64,000 nt of DNA from Amoebophrya sp. A120 (lineage: Eukaryota > Sar > Dinophyceae > Syndiniales > Amoebophryaceae), in the NCBI GenBank assembly GCA_905178155.1, contig CAJINV010000003.1, forward strand, positions 9,679,979 to 9,743,978, given 5' to 3'. How positions within the stretch are numbered: position 1 is the first letter of the stretch; each line of letters starts with the position of its first letter. The translations under genes were made by a program, and so were the position numbers. Positions 1-12,369 of this stretch are shown here, in pieces. The notes under the pieces are model-generated. The model was not told where the DNA came from. It searched no databases and saw only the letters and a program-made list of their open reading frames with translations.

Positions 1-3000
1 GCCCCATCAAATTCTGCTGCTGGTCTTCACCTTCGGGCTTTGCTTTTCGTTTTTGTTTTCAGGTTTGCTCTTTGCTTTTGCTTTTTCGCTTTTCTTTGCT
101 TTTTGCCTTTGGTAGCTTTTTGCGCTTTCGCTTTTGGTTCCCCGTTGGCTTTGCTTTCATGTTGCGGAGTATTAGTTTGGCCGTCGCAAGTCTACGCGTA
201 GCAAGGGCCGCGCGCCATCTTGCTAGGCAGTGCCGCTCGTATCTAAATCTCTCTCTATGTAGCAACGAACAGAGAGAGTGCGCAAAGTAGTGGAGCAATA
301 AGCGACATACCCGGCTTCTTCTTGTCCGACACATCTACCCAATCCGGAGAAAAAGCATCGCGCTCGCATTAGGTAATCTCATCGCAGCCCAGCACTCGAG
401 GACGAGAGAAAGCATGCGCGAGGAGGCCCGCAGCCTCCTGGCTACGAAAGTCGCAAGGGCGGCGCTCTTCATCCGGTTGCGGGCGCGGCACGGAATACGC
501 CAAAGCCCCCCAAGCGCTTGCGCACTTCGCCACTGCAAGCGGCGCTCCCCCTACTAGCATGCAATGACCCCGCAGGCGGCGGACTTCTTGCATCTTGGCG
601 AAGCCAACCTCGCGCATTCTAGCAAAAGCAGGGCGGGCCCGCCGCGTCACGCCCTGGCGCGCTTTCCCTTTTTTCCAAGCACAGGCGCTGCCGCCTTATT
701 ACGTCCGGCGCCGCGCAAGCAGTCGGCCCATCGAGGGCGCCGCTTTTTCGTTCGGACAACGCGGGCCACAATGGCGCCTGCGCCACGCGCGCGGGCGACT
801 TGTCTCCCGGTCCCGCCAAACTGCGCCCGCCTTCGAGGGCCCATAACAAAGAACCCGGCAGGCTGGGCCGAAGGCGGCCTTCGCCCGGGGGGCGCCGCTT
901 TTGCCGGACCACTTGCTTGAGCTTTCCAAGCGGTACACGGTAGAGCCCCGCGGTAGAAAATGCAACGCCGGCGCGGCCCGAGCCAAGTGGGCGCCGCAGC
1001 ACTTTCAGCCACAAAAACGTTTCCGGGCGTGTCGCTTTCTGGGTGACGAAAAAGCCGCCGGGGCTGAACGTTTGCCAACTCGAAACACACCAGAGGCTCC
1101 CTGCGCTGGCATCTGTGGAACGAAAGCAGCGGCATTACTGTAGGAGAGAAAAGAAAAAGCCGAATCTTCAGAGAGCACGCAAGCAAAAGAGCTGGGCTGC
1201 GAGGGTTCCCACGCACTTAGCTGTGGCGCCGCCAATTGGCCTCGCCGCCCCTTTCGCTTTCCATGAGCCATGCAGCTGGCACATGTCGCAGGAAGAACGC
1301 GTCGGCTGTTTCTTTGTGTGTTGTGGCCGTCCTGGGAAGGTTGGAGCACAAACGCACGCCCCCGGCCGCCTTCCTGTTCTCGGCCGGCCTCCCGCCGGTC
1401 GAACGTCCCGTGGCCAGCAGGCAGCTGCTTGCCAGTTCAGTCCGTGGTTGGCACATTGGGGATGCGCGCGGGCAACCGGCTCGAACTGGGCCAATGGAGA
1501 ACGCACTGGCCCTCGAGCGTGCCTGCTGTGCTGCCTTCAAAGCACGCGCCGCGAGGGGAGCGCGCCGCTCCCTTCTGACCCCGCGAAATCTGCGACCCCG
1601 TCCGTCACTGGGGGCGCCGCAGCAGGCTGCGCGTGCCGCGGTTCTTCTCGCCACTCCACCAAGCGCTGCAAGCCTGCTGGCACTTTGGCCTCCCGCCCGG
1701 TCATTTTCTTGTCCACTATCACATACCGCCAGCGGAGGCGGGGCAGCGGCCGCTCGCTCTGAATACCACGGCCACAGCGGCCCTATCGCGCTACCTGGAA
1801 AGGCCCTCGCCGATTTTCTTCTTGCGGTGCACAGAGTGTAGCTGCCGCCTTTCGCTTCAGGTAATAAGCCGGATGGTGGTCCAGGTCCCTGCGCGTCGGC
1901 CGTTTTCCTCTATGGAAAACGACACCAACAAGCGCCACCAGTGCCTCTCTCATTGCCGCCCCGCTGCAGAGATGCCAACTACTAGCGCGGCAACCTTCTG
2001 TACCTTGGTTCATCAGTTTCCGGCGAAACACTCTACGCATTCGGTTTCGGGCGCCGAGGCCGACGCATGCGCAGGCCGGTATCGCTGCGTTAATATATAT
2101 GCAAGAGCACGGCACCCTTCTGCACATGTTTCTGCACCCTACCGGCACTCCTTTCAGTATTGGCACCTTTCGCGCACAAGCCCGGCAGCGCCGGAGCGTG
2201 ATACAACGATACCGCGCCAGCGCATTAAATGCGGCGCGCGAACAAAATTTGCAGCGCCCAGCCGTTGGGATAGTTCATGCGAGCGCGACACTTTTTATTT
2301 TTCGCCGGATATTCCTCGCTGATCAACAAAATCTTCGAGAGCACCATATCAGCGTAAAAACGGCCCCATGTCCTGGCATCAGTCAGGGGATGCAAAGGAG
2401 CCGCGGTCGCGGTCGATCGAAGTGCAGGCCTGAAGTCCGAGTTGCAAAAGAGCGTGGCTTCCTGCACGTCGCTTCATTTGGCAACTTTAATTCTTGCAGC
2501 AACAACGACCACAATGCAAACTAAACGACCTGGGCCCTGGGAGCGGGGCAGTTTCACACATGGTACGCCGCCTGCATCTTCTTGATGGTGTGTGGGTCCA
2601 TACGATTCCACTTCACTTGGTCCGGCTTCGTGGATTTCACTTGTGGGTGCCCCGTGTCATGCAGAAACTTCCACAAAGCCTTGGACAGGGCCAGCAGGAT
2701 GACTGGAGCAGGATTCGGGAAGGACGCAAGCTTCGGCCATGCCTTTAGCTGTTCCGATTAGTTTTTGCTTTTCCAGGAGCTCTGGTCTATCGGCTCCTGC
2801 CGCTCTATTTTTCAAATACAGCGCGAAGCAGGCTTCTTGGACAGATGCAACATGTGTGCTCGCCTCTAGTTGGGCGAGATACTGTCTGGGCACTACAAAT
2901 ACAAAGAAAAGCCCGGGAGATGGATACTGCGCCCCCGACGTCGGCGTTTTTTTTTCCGCACACAATGGCGCCCCGCCCGCGAGGCGAACGGGGCGCCTTC

Positions 3001-6000
3001 GCTCGCGCGAGGCATTCACCAAGCTCCTTAGCGCCTTTGCTTATGCACTTCTAGGCGTCGGGCATCACGGGCCCCCCGGAGACGCGCAGCGGACTTTGGC
3101 AGGAGTTCCTGCAGAATTGCCCCAGTGATATTCCAAAATCCCTTATCGAGCCGCCCGGGCCACTCCCCGTCGGCATGCGACCGACCTTGCCCGAGGTGCC
3201 TCCGCAGGTGAATTCCTGAGGAGACTGCTGCCCCGAATCGGGCCGCCTGAAATGGCCCTTCCCCAAAGCGCGCGCCGATTTTACCGGGGGGCTGCGCCGG
3301 GAACCCGGACAAGCGTTCCGGCCCCACAACCCCTAGTGCCGTACCGGAGTCCAATGGGCCAACGTTAAATCCTTCCCGAGGCCCGTCACAGGGCGGCGTC
3401 ATTAGCGGGGCCGCCCTGGGGAGAGGATTCGCCCGAAACAGCTCGCCCCCTTCGGAGCCCCCCTCCACGAGAGCAATTCCCCTGCCTTGGCCGAAGTCGG
3501 TGGCCGCCCCCTCCGCCCGGCAAGGCTGCACACATTCGCCGGCCGCCGGGGCGGCAGGTCCCCGGCCTGGGAACGGAGCGGGCGGGGGCATTCCCGGGAA
3601 GCATTTGGGTCCTCCGGGGCAACGCAGATTCCTCTCCAAGCGGACGGACATTCCCGAAGATGGGGGGCCCAAAAGATGGGCGAATCCCAAGGCCGGCGTG
3701 CGGGCGCAGTCCTGGGCCGAGGGTGGGCTCCCGGGGTACGGCGGGAGTGATTGCGTGGGGGGGATCTCGCGGTGGGGAGGGACCCCCTGCCCCGCGCCGT
3801 CGCAGGTCCTTCAAGCTGCCGCTGCTCAATCTCGAGAGCCCCCGGCCATGCTTCTCAATTGAGGTCCGCCCGCGCCAGGGCCTTCAAAAAACATCGCTCC
3901 AACTGCCCCCGAAAAACTTCCGCGCCCTCGCCCCAAATCGCCCAACGCCCTCCCAAACCTTTTGGCGGCCTTCAAAATCGCCAAGGACGCGGCGCCCGCC
4001 CTCGGCGCGGCCAGGGGGGAGGGGCGCGGCGCGCGGAAGAATGCCCGAACCGCTTCACGGCGGCGCTTCTTTGCGGGGCCTTGCTGCCTTAGCGCACGAA
4101 GCGCGGGGCGCCGATGTTGCGGGGAGGCGGCTTGGCGGGGGCCGCAGGAAACTATGCCCGGCCGCGCCAGGCTGCACACCAGGAACCAACACTCCCTTCC
4201 TCCGGCCCGCGGCACACTGCCTCGGGCACCGCGCGCGGGGCGCAGGTGTTGACGAAGGGCGCCGGGGCTGGGTGGTGGGCGGGGGATTATGCACGGAGGC
4301 GCCCGCGAGTGGCATGCGGCATGTGCGCCAGCGTGTTTTTCTTCCCCGGAAAGCGAAGGCGCGGCCCCCGGGCTCCTTCGCGAAATCGCGCAAAAGTGCC
4401 CCCACGAACCAACCGAAAACTTGAATGGGGCGCCGGCGGAAATTATTTGCGATAGGTGGCAAGGAGCGCGCTCTCGGACGCGGCTGCGCCTTTTGAAGCG
4501 GGCGCACAGCAAACCTCGCGGACCGCCTTGGCCCTGGGGCCCTCGGCTGGGCCGCCGGAAGAGGCTAGAATTTCTCGGGAAGCCTTCTGAAGTGGGATCG
4601 CCAAAACCCGCAAAGACGCCGCGAGCCTACGCAAACTACCGAGAACAAGCGAGCCCGAGATGGACGGGAACAAGGCTGGCGGACGAGGATCAGCTCGGCC
4701 TCGGCCCGCAGCCCAGCTTCCAACAGCCATTCTCCGGAGGCACGATGGCCCGAAAGTAAGCTTTTCATCATCATCATACCGCCGCGACTCAACGCACTTC
4801 TGATGGTGCGCGCAAGAAAAGCAGGGCGCAGCAACGCACTTCTGGTGGTGCGTGCAGGCACTACGCATCACGCTCCAATGAGCAACAGCTCACGTTTTAC
4901 ATCTTTATACTCTCCGACGGTCATGCAGTGCATTTTCGGCTGTTTTTCAGAGGCAAACGGTCATGCAGTGCAGCTTTTTTCAGACGCAAAAAAAGAATAA
5001 AGCAGTAGCCGCGGGAAGGCTTTGGCTGAGTTCCCGGAAGCAGGGCGCAAGCCGCCGGCGCGCTTTGCTTGACTCTTCTGCGCATTTTTTTTTTGCTGCA
5101 GTTACTTGTCCCCCTTGTCTCCTGCGGTTGAAATTGTGACTTCTGCGCCTAGTTTTTGCCTAGCCGGCGCTGTTGCCGTGGTGCATTGAAAATAGAACGG
5201 CGCTGTTGACGTGGCGCCATTTACATTTGCGCGGCCTGGCGATTGGCTGCTTTTCATCATTCAGCCGACGGCTGCATCCTATGGCGTGGGAGCAATACGT
5301 AGGGCATGGCGCAGATGAATCGTAAGAGCAGGCACTTTGCAAAAGTTTGCGAAAGCTTCGCCACCAAAGGCAGACCAAACGCTGCCCGTTTTGGCATTGA
5401 CTGAGCGACCAAAACCAAAAGCAAGGGGGGCACGTAGCGTAACTGGGTCGACAAACACAATGCCGTTTGCTTTTCATCAGCAGAAGTCAAAACTAAGGGA
5501 GTCAATACATCCGCCGGCCCGGGTTGCACGTCAGCCTCAATCGCCTGGATGATTCCGTCATTGTCTTGCATATGCAGAATCGCCAGTGGTGTCAAACTGT
5601 GAAGGTATTTTCATTTTTGATCATGCGCACCAGGCCCCTTTCCCTTTTGCTCTGTTTGGTCTTACCTTGAAGAACCGACAAAATAGCAGCCGAACATCAA
5701 CCATTGACATTCTTACTTCCAAATGCTATCAATACGCTTACCTTTTGTTGTTTTGCCGCTCTATGATGGCTGTCATAAAATAGCCGATGCTTCGGAGCGA
5801 GAACAGGTTTGCCTCAAGACTGATGTAGGAAATAGTCGGCGCGGTGGTAATAATTTGGCAGCGTTCCACGAGAAATCCTGACCCTGCGCTCGCACACAGC
5901 GCTGCTGCCAACAGTGGCCGCAGAGCCGAAGGCAAAGGCCCCCCCACCGGGAGTGCACGATCCCCCGGGGCGCGCAGTCTCAACATGGCGAGCGCAGTGA

Positions 6001-6232
6001 GGGTCCGGGCGCACACTATTTCTTTTTGCTAGCCAGCCAGCAACGCAGTGCGGGAACGCGCGCCATGACTTTCCGCTGATTCAGGTCTGGTGGCGCAAGC
6101 GACTTCACCCGGGTTTTAATTGCTCTTTGTTGCTGTGCTGTCACCACAGCTGTGCGTGCGCCCTTGGACTATCATCTTCATCATCATCGTCGCCGTCTAG
6201 CCTGCGCGGGGTATTGCGCAGAGGGTTAAAAT
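1..6232. other. Gene-free GC-rich repetitive region
   Basis: I see no supportable gene here. Open frames are long on both strands at once and have low-complexity Ala/Arg/Pro/Gly translations, as expected of GC-rich non-coding DNA. The first 180 bases are a CTTTT/GCTTTTG-rich tract whose reverse complement resembles 21340-21480. Two short tandem duplications occur at about 4790-4860 (unit with core CACTTCTGRTGGTGCG) and 4915-4990 (unit with core CGGTCATGCAGTGCA). The block 2900-4400 is very GC-rich and could be old transposon DNA, but I could not define ends for it. Confidence 0.6.
6225..6232. repeat. Left target-site duplication GTTAAAAT
   Basis: Identical to 8251-8258 and directly abutting the left inverted repeat of the 2.0 kb element. 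Confidence 0.88.
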
Positions 6233-8250
6233 TATGAAGTCACACTCATTTATTCCGGTACCATCGCGATTACGATAGCTATCGGGAATTCAAGCGAAAA
6301 ACTGTTGCGCTACCGTGTATCTACTGCCGATGCAGTGCCCCGCGACTAAGCCACGGGGCACTTGACTGCAACCACGACCGCTCGCCAACGCGGGGGCGTT
6401 GGCGATTTTATTTCGGCCATCTTGCTTACCTACCTCTCCCCCTTGGCAGTAAATCGGCTGCGGCATTTTGAAACGCAATACCATGCCGCAGGCAAGAAAA
6501 AAAAGGGCGCAGGCAAAAAGCCGGCCAACAAGCGATTTAAAAGAGCAAGGCGGAGAACCAACAAGAGGCCACGCGCCATTGCGCGGCATGAGGGGCGCTG
6601 ACTGCTTCGCGGCGGAGCCAGGCCCGCTACCACCCCACAACCCTGCGCGCGGAGGGGTGCGTAACGCTAGTGCCGCTACATCAATGTGGGGCCCGTGCCA
6701 TGCCTTACGCGGGGCGCATGCAATGCGCCACGAGGGCGATCAATCTCCCCCGCGGCCCGGCTACCCAGGGGCGCCCATTGTGTACGGCCTTGAAAGGGCG
6801 CAGGGCCACGGCTGCCCGGCAGGCTGTGGGACTACTCGGCAAGCCCCCGCGGGCTAGCAAAACAAAAAAAGGCGGCGGCGCGAGTGCCCGCCCGGGCGTC
6901 GGTCGCTCGGAGCGAGGCCATTGGCCATTCGCCCCAATACTTCCGTCGCAGGCCGGGTTGCTACCCCAGGCCCAGGGCCTTTGCGCCCAACAATCCGAGA
7001 AAAATAAAAAAACCGGGTAGAATGGCACCTGAAACACAAACGCAGCGCGCCACACAGGGCAGGCTGGATAAAGCGACGGCCATCTTCCCCCGAAGGGGCG
7101 CCATTCACTGAGGAAGCAGGGCTGGCCAAAAATCACACTCGGCCAGGCAAAGAAAAAGCTGCGCGGACGGCGGGCAACCAGGCCTGATTTTCCGATTTTA
7201 TCGTCGAAACAGCTCGTCGCAAGCTGTTTCGACGTCGAAACACCTTCGCCCGAGCTGTTTCGACGATAAAATCGGGAAATTGGGGCCGGGCCGCTGCGCG
7301 CCGGCGGCACATCCAGGGCAGCAGAAAGAGAAGGCGCCCCCGTGGTGCCGAGGCGCCGACGAGAGTCTAATGCCGGCGGAAAATGACGGAAAAAAAGTGG
7401 GGTGGCGCGGGGGCTGCACTGCTTCCTTGCGGGGGCAGACGAAGGCAAGGGGGGCGGAGGGCCACTGCTGGAAATACAAATAGGCACAATGAATCAGCAG
7501 GGCGCCCCGGCTTTCCTGACAGAAGGAAAACTACTTACGCCGACCCAGCCGCGAAGCGCTTGCAACATGTTGCCGGCGCTGAAAACTTTCGTGGGGCGGT
7601 GCGCTTTATTTTCTAATCAGACAGACATTGCAGATTTTCGCGGCCGGGACTGGCGCCAGAGGCTGCCACACGGCAGCCGGCGCCCGAGATAAAGATCGCG
7701 CGCGCGCTGCCTGTCCCCCGGAAGAGGGCGCGGGCGTGTGAGGCTTCATGGCCTCGCTTGCGGGAAAACAACACGCCCCAGGTCCGGCCAGGACGCCGCT
7801 TGGGCTACACGGCCCCCCCGTCCCCAATGCGATCAACCCAAAGCCGGCAAAACATGCGCAGGGCGGGGTCTGCGATAAGCGCGCCAAGAAGCTAGAAAAA
7901 CTTCGCTGCCTAAAGGAGCGCGCTGCCAGAAGCCGATCTGGCGGCTCGGGGGAATCAACACAGCGCGCCGCCCTGGGCGCAAGACGTCCCCCCTCGAGCT
8001 ATGTCCAGACCTCTCGCGGCCGCTGACTGCAGGAAGTGGAAGACACGCACTGGCGCTTCTCGGCCGCGTCGAATAATGTCTCATTTGCATGCACTCCGCG
8101 ACACGCCAAGAGCGTCGCCAATCGCCGGAAACGCTGCAAAGCGAGCCGATCGCGCTGCTCTAGTTCTTGCAATCGGGAGTCTTATCGTAGTGGTTTTCCG
8201 ATAACTATCGTAATTCCGATGGTACCGGAATTCTATTCTGTGACTTCATA
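6233..8250. mobile_element. 2.0 kb non-autonomous TIR element with 8-bp target duplication
   Basis: The two ends are inverted copies of each other over about 55 bases: both begin TATGAAGTCACA and share the inner blocks TTCCGGTACCATCG and TTACGATAG. The element is bracketed by the identical 8-mer GTTAAAAT at 6225-6232 and 8251-8258. TIRs with an 8-bp duplication are typical of hAT-superfamily DNA transposons. The interior is GC-rich with no transposase-like reading frame, so it is a non-autonomous copy. It carries a perfect 25-base-arm hairpin at 7192-7275. The ends and duplication are seen directly; the superfamily is inferred from duplication length only. Confidence 0.88.
7192..7275. repeat. 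Perfect 25-bp inverted repeat (hairpin) inside the 2.0 kb element
   Basis: Arms 7192-7216 and 7251-7275 are perfect reverse complements, containing GATTTTATCGTCGAAACAG. The loop contains further partial copies of CGAAACAGCT/AGCTGTTTCG. It looks like an internal palindrome or a nested miniature element. No function can be assigned. Confidence 0.85.
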
Positions 8251-8258
8251 GTTAAAAT
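8251..8258. repeat. Right target-site duplication GTTAAAAT
   Basis: Identical to 6225-6232 and directly abutting the right inverted repeat of the 2.0 kb element. Confidence 0.88.
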
Positions 8259-11200
8259 AAAGCTGGGGGCTGTTTGTTAGCGTGTTCGGAGTAAGTTCGT
8301 TCTCAAGAAGGGGTCTAACCACCAACATCGATCTTCTGCGGAAGTAGCCGCCGAGGCAGAAAATAGCCGCAGAGGCGGAGGTAGTGAGGCCCGCGGCGGC
8401 CCCTTGCCTTGCGTCAACTGCCACAGGGGCCAAGCCCGTTGGGCCGCGCGACGTGCGGTCGCGGGGCGCCCCCGGCGCCCTTTTCAGCTCCGCCGTATCT
8501 GTTTCGCGGGCCAGGGCCACCACCTCCTCACATTAAACGTTACTAGGCGCTATTGCGGGGCGGTCGGTTGCCAGTCTTGTGTAATTCCTTCCGGAAGCTA
8601 CCCCGCAGGGTGCGGGCCTCTTTTGGGCGCCTGGGAAGGCGCCCAACAATGGTCGGGCATTCGGCTCCATAACATGTGGGCCGCCTTCGTGGGTTGGGCG
8701 CGTTTTGTATTTCTTGCGTGTCATTTTTCTAGGGCGCCGCCTCCCTGAAGCTGCCCAGCCTTGGGAACCGGCGCAACGGCGACGGGGTGCGCGGTCGCCT
8801 AAAATTCTCCGAAATCATGGACACGCCATGCAGGCATCCAATGCAAATATGTCTGACGTTTTGTCTGCAGACAAGACCTTGGCACAGCACAGGCAAGAAG
8901 ACGACTCAATTTTTTTGAAAGGACTTCGTAAAGCAGCTGCTAAGAAGTAGAGAAAGGGCCAGCGCATGCTATGACGTCCAGCACCAGCTGCATAAGGCAC
9001 TATTACGAAGCTTTCTCTGGGCGACATAAATAAAGCTGAGTGCTATTAACTTCTGTCGGGGGCCCGCGGCCTCTGCCGAGGTGCTACGCTGGCCAAAGCG
9101 ATAAGCACGCGGGAGCCTGTGGGTGCTCGCGCAGTAGTGTCATGGGCGCGCAAATAGCACCCCGTGGCTGCATGCTCACTACTATTCGCTGACACTAGTA
9201 GTACCGTCTGGGCCTGGACAGTGCAACACTTGTGCTTGTGCTGCAGATTCCATTTTGCATACCCCACGCGGTGAGATGCGTAACACCTGCCCTGGCGTCA
9301 CGAATTTTGTGAGGGCTTCCATGCCTATGCCGTGCGAGGCATGCCCTTTCCGCGTAAGAAAAAATAAAAACGGACTTCTCTTGCTGTGCACGCAGTGTCG
9401 ATTTTCATAGAATCCGCGAGCACTGCCACGAGTTGCACTCTTCCTTCAGGGTGGCTACTCTGATTTTGCGCGCGGTTTTTGTGGGCGGCCGAAACCGCCG
9501 AAACCTAGCTTGGGGCTTGGGTTTCGGCGGCTAGGTAAGACGGCTGAAGCCTGACGGGCACCACTTTTACCCACTCGTCATCGGCATAGTTTTCCAATTG
9601 GCGAGCAGTGCAAATCCGTCGCGATTCGTTGACAACAAACCCAACCGGGCTAGAGAAGCATGGCTCTTCTTCAACTAAAAAACTGCTTCATAGGCCTAGA
9701 AAATGCGGGCCGTTTTTGACGCTTACTCGCAGGAAAGTTACCAACTAGGGCCGCTCGGTAGCCGCACTACACACAAGGCTCCCTGGATCGGGCGCTCGCG
9801 CCGTCAAAATCATATGAGCGCGACGGCTGCGTGGGACGTCAGCAAAGCTGAGACTTAGATGAACCCTCGCCGCCTCACCAGCTACGACAACTAGACATAC
9901 TTAATCAGCACGCGAGGTCCTCGGCCTCACTTACAGCGCACGCGCGCATATCCCAAAACGAGCGTACAAGGCAGAAGCGCACGTGCTCACAAGCCTCAGG
10001 ATTTTTCTGGAATAGCAGATGTCCGAGCAACTGTCCATGGTCAGCTGATTCTTCGACAAGTCCAGGGTATGCAGGCTCGGACAATTATGGAAACCGCAAC
10101 CATTGTTCTCGCTAGCCGTTTGGTTTTAGCAAATTCTAATTCTTGACGGATGAAGGCTCGTATGAAAATAAAGAGCCGCGCAAGCTTAGTTTTGCAAAGC
10201 AAAACAAGGATCCTTCACTCCAGATGAATGCTAGTGCGCTCCTTCCTACTCTGGTAATCGCAGCAGACGTCGTCGAGAAGAAGTAGAATAAGAAAAATGC
10301 GCTCACACTCCAAACGCCAAGTGAGGACTAGCGGGGTTCCCGACAGCATAGCAATCGATCAGAACTTGTGCCTGTCCGCGGTTGTTTTTTTGTTTGGTTC
10401 ACGCCATATGCATGGACCACACGGCTCCAGTATCCTCCGGGGTCGCCCTTGGGGTCCAGTGTCTTCCGGGGTCCTTTACTGCTTGGAGCGCCGTACGTGT
10501 GCAACACATCGACACGGCCAACGCGAAAGTGGCTCTATACTTTACGCACCGCATGCTTAGCCTATACAATTCGAGGCCCTCAAACTAAATCCCGTCCGAA
10601 ACATAAATCCGCAAACAACATGGAGGAAGTCGCTAAGCCGTAAAAAAGGCCAAACGCGCACGCGACATAATCCCTGGATATGCTCATCGTACGAGATTCC
10701 AGCATATTTGAGCAGCGCGCCGAAATTGAGCGAGTCTGCACTTTTCAAATTGATCGTAGCGAGCCAGGGCTTGTCGAGGCAAAAAAGCGCCATGGCGTCG
10801 TAGATGGGGGCCGATGGGCCTATCCGCTGGGACAGGACACAGGTGGGGCAACAGGAAGAAAAAAGAATAAGAATTGGCAATAAGTCTTTGGACCAGGAGA
10901 CCACCGCGCCGGCCAAGCTCTCTCACCGCGTGTTCGCCGATTGAAGACTCCGCCTACGGCGCGCTCATTGGGAGTCTTGGAATGTGAAAGTTGCTGCGAA
11001 AACGATTGTCAAAGAAACGGATAGGGGCTACGCTTGCGCAACTTGCAGTTGGGCAAAGCCACTGCAATTATTTTTCATTCTGTGCGTGGCGCAGCGATCT
11101 GTTCGATGCTTCGCCCCTTGTACCGCGGGGCGAGCACCCTACATGGGCACTTCACCCTACCGCGGGGCGAGCACCCTACGCCATGAGTTTTTGCTTCAGC

Positions 11201-11759
11201 GGAGAGGCTCCTGGCCTTGATCGTTCACGGGTCTTCCGGAAGGCGCTGCCTCGTCAGTCTAAGTACAGCTACAGTTTGTTTGCCTGCATAAGAAAAGTCA
11301 TTCGCTGAAGGTTAATCAAGCAAATGCCCTGCCCGTGTCCAGTCGTCAATTAATTGTCTATGCCCTTGGTGGAACTTGCTACCAAAACAATGAACGCACG
11401 ACTGGTGACCTGTTGTGAGTAAAGCACGGGGAAAACAAAGCTAAGTGCAAGAGCTAGATACCAGAGTAGAAAACCCAATGTCCGAGATCGCACTTCCTCG
11501 CAACAATGCCTGTTCCAAGTCGCGCTGCCTTAACCATTGATCGACCTGACCAAGAGTGGGAAATCAATCACAGAAAGCTCTCAACCAGTGCGACTAGGAC
11601 TACTAGTACTACATACAAATAATGCAAGTAAGCACTGCGTCTGTGCTCCGTATTTCCGTTTTTCCGACTATTGCAACTGAATTCCTTTGCGACACAGTAA
11701 ATTCGCCATCGGCTTTAGTTTCTATCAAAATTCCCGAAAAAAAGTAGCTCATCCGCCGA
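8259..11759. other. Gene-free region
   Basis: No supportable gene. A hairpin lies at 9498-9535 (CCGCCGAAACC against GGTTTCGGCGG). A 22-base unit starting TACCGCGGGGCGAGC is repeated at 11121 and 11158. From about 9.4 kb the composition is less GC-rich than before, as near genes elsewhere in the window, but no frame reads like protein. Confidence 0.5.
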
Positions 11760-12369
11760 TTATACCGTGCGAATAATTTTCGTAGCAGCCTTGGCCGCCT
11801 CTGGTGGCCCTTCCTCATCGGGTCGCTTCACTTGTTTTTTCGCCTTCCCGCTCTTGCCCGTGTCTTGCGTTTCTTTCTGTGATGTTATTAAAATCAGAAA
11901 GTCAGCAAAGCAGAGTGAGAAAGTACACGACAAAAATGTCAGCGAGTCGCGCTCTACCTGGCGAGACAGGTTACACACATGCCGCTGCTTATTTGGCACT
12001 AAGGGTGGCGCATGCTCTCGCCTTGTTTGCCGCTATCGCCAGAGAATCACAAATAAGAGCCAACTCGACGCGCCTCTTATGTTTGTACGTTCGCGGGCTC
12101 GCGGAACTTATACAGACGCGCGCATGGAAAATCAAGTAAAAGAGTACCAGCTGAAGGCCAAGGATGATATTTTGGGCCTCAATCTGTTCCCTTTTTCCGA
12201 GCTCGGCGTCCACGGATTTTTGAAGTGTAACGATCTTAGCTTTTAGCTGTGATATTTCGTCGTACTGATGCTGGCCGGAAGATTGCTGGGCGGCCAGCTT
12301 ATCTTGCAGCTCCGCAAGCTCCCGCTTCAGAGCTTCGTTTTGCTCCTCGACCGGAGCCATATTCGCCAT
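11760..12369 (-). CDS. Small coiled-coil protein, three exons proposed
   Basis: Proposed exons on the minus strand are 12148-12369, a 27-base microexon 11958-11984, and 11760-11876. All three join in phase 0 and all introns have GT-AG ends, giving 121 residues. The first exon starts at an ATG (MANMAPVEEQNE; a second ATG lies three codons on) and encodes a strongly heptad-like helix of about 65 residues rich in E, Q, K and L. The last exon is a charged, lysine-rich tail ending KIIRTV. The microexon (RHVCNLSRQ) is chosen on splice signals and phase only and could be wrong. I do not recognise the family; a cytoskeletal or scaffold role is possible but not shown. It lies upstream of no other gene and in the same direction as its neighbour RACK1. 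Confidence 0.6.

Noticed and set aside
647-1841. Several 130-240-codon frames in the first 2 kb
   Set aside because: Open on both strands simultaneously with Ala/Arg/Pro-rich translations and no motif; compositional artefacts.
8849-8950. Short plus-strand frame MSDVLSADKTLAQH...
   Set aside because: Only 34 codons from its best ATG, with no similarity, conserved signal or neighbour to support it.
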